This document shows, piece after piece, positions 16,941-20,307 of a stretch of 20,307 nucleotides of DNA (within the stretch, counting starts at the first letter, position 1; each line of letters opens with the position of its first letter). Source of the DNA: JAGLTZ01 sp023135015. Lineage in GTDB: Bacteria > Blakebacterota > Blakebacteria > Blakebacterales > Blakebacteraceae. The DNA lies in NCBI GenBank assembly GCA_030631625.1, contig DAOVKT010000034.1, forward strand, positions 1 to 20,307, in the 5' to 3' direction. The notes beneath the pieces were generated by a model. That model was given only the letters and a program-made list of their open reading frames with translations, did not search any database and was not told the DNA's origin. Position numbers and translations under genes: made by a program.

Positions 16941-17954
16941 TTGTGGGATAGGACCCGCGACCGCCTGTCACCTCTTTTGGACCGGGTGGGCCCGGAAGGC
17001 CTGCCCGGTCTTCGTTTCAGCGGAGACGACCCGGCTCCTTCACAATCGAGCCTTCTCGACGCCTTGAGAAATCTGACGGGGTGGGATGTGGAGACCCTCA
17101 GGCGTGATGCCGCCCGCTTTGCAGAGATCTACACACCGGTCGGAATACTTCCCCCTGACCAGTACATGGCGCAGGTAGTCCAGCTGACACACGGCTGTTC
17201 CTTCAACACGTGCACCTTCTGCACCTTCTACAGGGATATCCCGTTCAGGGTTAAAAGTCCCTCCGAGCTCCGCCAACACCTGGTGGAAGTGGATCGGTTC
17301 CTGGGCCGGGGAACGAGCTTGCGCCACAGTCTTTTCCTGGGTGACGCCAACGCTCTTGCAGTGCCGATGGACATGCTGGAGCCTCTGTTCGAAATCGTAA
17401 GCGACCACTACCGGGACCGGCTGTGGGGCACAGACGGGGCCGACACCCACCTGAACGGAATGCATGCGTTTCTGGACGGATTCTCAGGCACCAGGAAGAG
17501 TGCTGAAGATTTTAACCGTCTGCGCCGGCTGGGTCTGAAGCGCGTCACCGTTGGTCTGGAATCGGGACATGACCCTCTGCTTGAATGGCTGCGCAAGCCG
17601 GGAACTTCATACGACGTCATGGGTTGCGTCGAAGCGATGAAGGGAGCCGGTCTGCAGGTCTGCCTCGTCGTTCTGGTGGGGGCAGGTGGCGAGGCATTTA
17701 ACCGGGGACACATTCTCGACACCAGGCAGCTCCTGGCGGACATGCCCCTCGATTCGGGAGACATCATCTACTTCAGCGAGTATGTGCAGGAGCCCGGCGC
17801 CCCTTATGGTGTAATAATGGAAGAGGATGGTATCCTGCCGCTGGACGGGGAGGGGGTGGGCAGGCAGTGTGACGAGATTTCCTCTGCTCTCCGCCCTTCT
17901 ACGGAGGGTGGGCCTAGAACGGCCGTCTACGACATCCGCGAGTTCACTTACTGA
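16941..17954 (+). CDS. Radical SAM protein (HemN/COG1032-like), N-terminus uncertain
   Basis: A radical SAM enzyme of at least 337 residues. The iron-sulphur motif is GCSFNTCTFC (85-94): Cys86, Cys91 and Cys94, spacing CX4CX2C rather than the textbook CX3CX2C. Following strands fit a TIM-type barrel: LFLGDANALAV, LWGTDGADTHLNG, RVTVGLESGHDPLLEWLRKPG and GLQVCLVVLVGAGGE. The reaction is unknown. The start given is TTG at 16941, which has GGAGGAGG 8 bases upstream. However, the same frame stays open and looks coding back to 16662 (for example LRIGGGALVVGLDPD and YRWGLNGRVLALLRD). That stretch has no in-frame ATG, GTG or other TTG, so the true start may use a rare codon or the sequence may hold an error. 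The 265 bases between the lipoprotein stop and 16941 are this extension. Confidence 0.85.
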   Translation: MWDRTRDRLSPLLDRVGPEGLPGLRFSGDDPAPSQSSLLDALRNLTGWDVETLRRDAARFAEIYTPVGILPPDQYMAQVVQLTHGCSFNTCTFCTFYRDIPFRVKSPSELRQHLVEVDRFLGRGTSLRHSLFLGDANALAVPMDMLEPLFEIVSDHYRDRLWGTDGADTHLNGMHAFLDGFSGTRKSAEDFNRLRRLGLKRVTVGLESGHDPLLEWLRKPGTSYDVMGCVEAMKGAGLQVCLVVLVGAGGEAFNRGHILDTRQLLADMPLDSGDIIYFSEYVQEPGAPYGVIMEEDGILPLDGEGVGRQCDEISSALRPSTEGGPRTAVYDIREFTY

Positions 17955-17967
17955 CTCTCACAGGTTT

Positions 17968-17982
17968 TACCGCGATGCGGTG
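17968..17982 (+). terminator. Weak hairpin after the radical SAM gene
   Basis: ACCGC-GAT-GCGGT, a five-base stem, followed six bases later by TTTT. It could be a weak terminator 15 bases after the stop codon. Confidence 0.25.
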
Positions 17983-18069
17983 TAGAGTTTTACAGTCCTT
18001 TGATGTGCACATCCCCGGCTGTCTCATTCGTCTAATTTATGGATTCAGCTTTTTCCATTCATCGTATGA

Positions 18070-18123
18070 GGACTATGGGAATAGTAAAAGAACTATGGGA
18101 ATAGATAAGAGGACTATGGGTAG
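18070..18123 (+). repeat. Tandem repeat of start-codon unit ahead of the TPR-GWxTD gene
   Basis: Three units beginning GGACTATGGG, GAACTATGGG and GGACTATGGG start at 18070, 18090 and 18111 (periods 20 and 21). Each contains an ATG (18075, 18095, 18116). The first and third have GAGG only 3 bases upstream. Confidence 0.7.
18075..18104 (+). CDS. Possible nine-residue leader ORF
   Basis: ATG to TAG encodes MGIVKELWE, in a different frame from the main gene. It overlaps the ATG at 18095 and ends 11 bases before the ATG at 18116. It could couple or limit translation of the downstream gene, or be a chance product of the repeat. Confidence 0.25.
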   Translation: MGIVKELWE

Positions 18124-20299
18124 TTTCAATATAAAGAAATTCGTGGTCATTCTGGCTGCGATCCTGCTGGTGCCGCTCTGGGCTCCGTCTCTGGGCGCAC
18201 AGCAGGAGGACATTATCGGGCAGGCGCAAAAGGCGTTTGATTCGGGGCGCTACCAGGTGGCGCTGGAACTGGCGGAACAGGCCACGAAAGCTTTTCCCCA
18301 CAATTTCGAGGCATGGATGGTCCTGGGTGCTTCGCTGGAACGGCAGCCGGGGGGGACCGGACGGGCCCTCGAGGCTTACAGAAAGGCGGCGCAGCTGACC
18401 CCTGATCGTCCGGAGGTACTCCTGGCCATCGGGAAGATCCATCTGGTCCGGATGCGTTCCGGTATAGTCGAGGCTGAAGCGCTGAGCGCGATCAGATCGT
18501 TCGACAGGATCATCGAACTCAACCCTTCTCACCCCCAGGCCTACTGGCTGCGTGGGGTAGCTTATCTGGAGGGTCTGGGTGATTCGCTGAGCGCCGGGGC
18601 CGATTTCGAGCGGCAGCTCGGAGTGGCGCCGGAGCATCCAGACGCCTCTGTATATCTGCTGCAGCTTGCGGTGGATGTGGGGGAGTGGGAGCTGGCCGAT
18701 GAAATGGCTGCGCCAATTCTGTTGAGGCATCGGTGGGATACCCGGATCTACCGACCGATGCTGCGGCTGTTCATCGAGAAGGGGGAATGGGGGGCAGCCG
18801 CCCTCGTGGCCCGCCGCTATCTGTTGGCTCTTCCCGCAGGGGAGCTTGATGCGATATACGACCTGTCACCGCTGCTTCCCGCCGCCGGGAAGGGAGCCTA
18901 CAGCCAGCTTGGCTACGATACACGAATGCGCTACTGGCGTTCATACTGGGGTAAAAGGGGAGGGGCGAGCCTCGAAAGCACTTCCCACAGACTGATTGAA
19001 CATATCTGGAGGGTGGCCGAGGCCCGTGCCCGCTACGGCACACGGCAGTTCCCCTGGGACCTCAGGGGAGAGCTGTTTGTGAGGTACGGTCCTCCAGACC
19101 ATCGAATCACCGGTACCTCGGGCACCAGCATCAACCTTATTGTGGATGGTCCCTTCCTGAGTCGCCTGAGGCACCGCCTGCTCGATCTGGATATGCCCTA
19201 TACGGCAGTCGATGAAATGGGGAACATTTCAGGGCTGACGAATGGATTACTTCTGCCGGGTTCGGGTGGGGCAAGGGAGCCCTTCGAGATCTGGGTATAT
19301 CTGGATGAGGGTCTTCTGTTCCGTCTTCACGATCCTCTGATGAGAAATGAGTTCCGCCTGGCCTATCCGGTTGATCAGCAGCTCAACGAACGTCTGCTTG
19401 CCCGACTTCCTATCATCTCGGAGGTTGAGGAATCGACCGAGCCTCTGCGACCGATGCTCCAGATAGCGCAGTTCAGGGGTCTGGAAGGAAAGACCCGTCT
19501 CCACACCTATTTTTCGCTGCCCGTCGTCGAGCTGGCAGGCCCTCTTACCGAAATGCTGCCTTCCGGGGTACTTACCAGTTCGGTCATCCTGGCCGATGAA
19601 GGCTCGGATATCGTTGCTGAAGAGACAAGGCAGCGAAGGTTGCAGGCAGGGCCGGCGACTGAGATCCAGCGATCCCGTCGCTTTGTGGATGCGGTGAGCT
19701 TCCTGGTGGGGGCGGGTGAGTACTGGTTCTCGGCTTTCATAGAGCACGCCGATACCGACCGCACGGGCTCGTTCGGGCCACAGCTGATCCGGATTAGGGA
19801 TTATTCAGGTCGGTCGCTTGCTATGAGCGATGTAGTGCTGGCATCGACTGACAGCCTGGGACGGTATGAGGGCAATTTATTGGATGAAGGTGTGGCGTAC
19901 ATGCCGCAGCCGGGAGGAGTGTTCGACCTGGAACGTCCTCTCATCGTCTATTTCGAAGTGTATAACCTGGCTCAAGATACAGGGGGGGTTTCCATATACG
20001 ATCTTACTTATGAGGTATTTCCGGAGCCGAAGTCCCGCTTGTTTCCAGAGCAGATAGAGGCTTCCGTAGAGGAACTGCCTGTAACTGGGAGACGCACGCC
20101 TTCCGTCTCGCTCACAAGCACTTACCGCAGCCTCCGGCCAGACGTGATGCACAATATGGCACTGAGCATGGAGGGTCATGCCGAGGACTTCTACAGGCTG
20201 AGGGTGAGTGTAAGGGACAGCCTGAGCGGCATCCTTGTTTCCCGGGAGACCACCTTCCGGGTGCTCTATTCCATCTATCCGCGCTCCCCGCCACGATAA
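18116..20299 (+). CDS. TPR and GWxTD-domain exported protein
   Basis: A 727-residue protein of unknown function, paralogous to the GWxTD lipoprotein at 13460-15661. The N-terminus (IKKFVVILAAILLVPLWAPSLGA) is a Sec signal with likely cleavage after Ala28. Residues 31-235 form TPR-like helical repeats (AQKAFDSGRYQVALELAEQA, NFEAWMVLGASLE, ALEAYRKAAQLTPDRPEVLL, SFDRIIELNPSHPQAYWLRG). The GWxTD-type core follows: YWRSYWGKRG (273-282), RLIEHIWRVAEARARYG (292-308), WDLRG (314-318) and YGPPD (324-328). The C-terminal half is beta-rich with LIVYFEVYNL and a closing LRVSVRDSLSG segment like that of the paralogue. The start at 18116 gives a proper signal peptide. In-frame ATGs at 18095 and 17975 exist, but the latter lies inside a hairpin and would put 47 residues ahead of the signal. 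Confidence 0.87.
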   Translation: MGSFNIKKFVVILAAILLVPLWAPSLGAQQEDIIGQAQKAFDSGRYQVALELAEQATKAFPHNFEAWMVLGASLERQPGGTGRALEAYRKAAQLTPDRPEVLLAIGKIHLVRMRSGIVEAEALSAIRSFDRIIELNPSHPQAYWLRGVAYLEGLGDSLSAGADFERQLGVAPEHPDASVYLLQLAVDVGEWELADEMAAPILLRHRWDTRIYRPMLRLFIEKGEWGAAALVARRYLLALPAGELDAIYDLSPLLPAAGKGAYSQLGYDTRMRYWRSYWGKRGGASLESTSHRLIEHIWRVAEARARYGTRQFPWDLRGELFVRYGPPDHRITGTSGTSINLIVDGPFLSRLRHRLLDLDMPYTAVDEMGNISGLTNGLLLPGSGGAREPFEIWVYLDEGLLFRLHDPLMRNEFRLAYPVDQQLNERLLARLPIISEVEESTEPLRPMLQIAQFRGLEGKTRLHTYFSLPVVELAGPLTEMLPSGVLTSSVILADEGSDIVAEETRQRRLQAGPATEIQRSRRFVDAVSFLVGAGEYWFSAFIEHADTDRTGSFGPQLIRIRDYSGRSLAMSDVVLASTDSLGRYEGNLLDEGVAYMPQPGGVFDLERPLIVYFEVYNLAQDTGGVSIYDLTYEVFPEPKSRLFPEQIEASVEELPVTGRRTPSVSLTSTYRSLRPDVMHNMALSMEGHAEDFYRLRVSVRDSLSGILVSRETTFRVLYSIYPRSPPR

Positions 20300-20307
20300 A
20301 AAAGTAC

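Noticed and set aside
17975..18115. Upstream extension of the TPR-GWxTD protein to the ATG at 17975
   Set aside because: It would place 47 residues before an otherwise normal signal peptide, and the ATG lies inside a hairpin with no ribosome site.
18059..18730. Minus-strand ORF of 223 codons opposite the TPR-GWxTD gene
   Set aside because: Antisense to TPR repeats with no recognisable motif or ribosome site.

Overview
The window looks like a chromosomal segment of a Gram-negative heterotroph with a moderately GC-rich genome. Many products carry Sec or lipoprotein signals. Two proteins belong to the GWxTD-domain family, which is typical of Gemmatimonadota, Latescibacterota, Acidobacteriota and other FCB-like lineages, and there is a GroES-like protein of a variant type. 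I would place it near Gemmatimonadota or another FCB candidate phylum, with low certainty at phylum level. I saw no rRNA, tRNA, CRISPR array, transposase or phage gene. No gap between genes exceeds 300 bases.

Layout. Bases 1-3290 (minus strand) hold a possible operon read right to left: an exported M20 amidohydrolase, a small lipoprotein that resembles the pro-region of a subtilase, and a subtilisin-like protease cut off by the left edge. Bases 3463-4068 (plus) encode a Mut7-C RNase-domain protein with zinc ribbons. Bases 4089-4469 (minus) encode a GroES-like co-chaperonin. It faces a lipoprotein FKBP prolyl isomerase (4677-5132, plus) across an AT-rich intergenic palindrome. The FKBP gene is followed on the plus strand by two exported M16 peptidase-family proteins: one with an intact zinc site (5229-6629), the next with the HxxEH motif lost (6826-8505). 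Bases 8555-12213 hold two divergent POT-family peptide transporters, one with a periplasmic insert of about 180 residues. Bases 12264-15661 (minus) are a two-gene unit: a GWxTD-domain lipoprotein, then a cytosolic M24 Xaa-Pro-type peptidase. Bases 15827-20299 (plus) encode an unrecognised lipoprotein, a radical SAM protein with a CX4CX2C cluster motif, and a TPR plus GWxTD protein that is a paralogue of the one at 13460-15661.

How it fits together. Much of the window is a peptide-degradation and uptake neighbourhood. It contains extracytoplasmic proteases (S8, M20, M16 pair), extracytoplasmic folding helpers (FKBP), proton-coupled di/tripeptide importers (two POT proteins) and a cytosolic peptidase (M24). 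This reading is inferred from family functions and clustering; nothing here proves co-regulation.

The observations most worth following are: the stand-alone pro-region-like lipoprotein next to its protease; the active/inactive M16 pair; the POT transporter with a large periplasmic insert; the GWxTD paralogues; a family of short TTCC...GGAA inverted repeats in the gaps of the FKBP-M16 region; and two unusual 5' ends (the radical SAM gene and the TPR-GWxTD gene).
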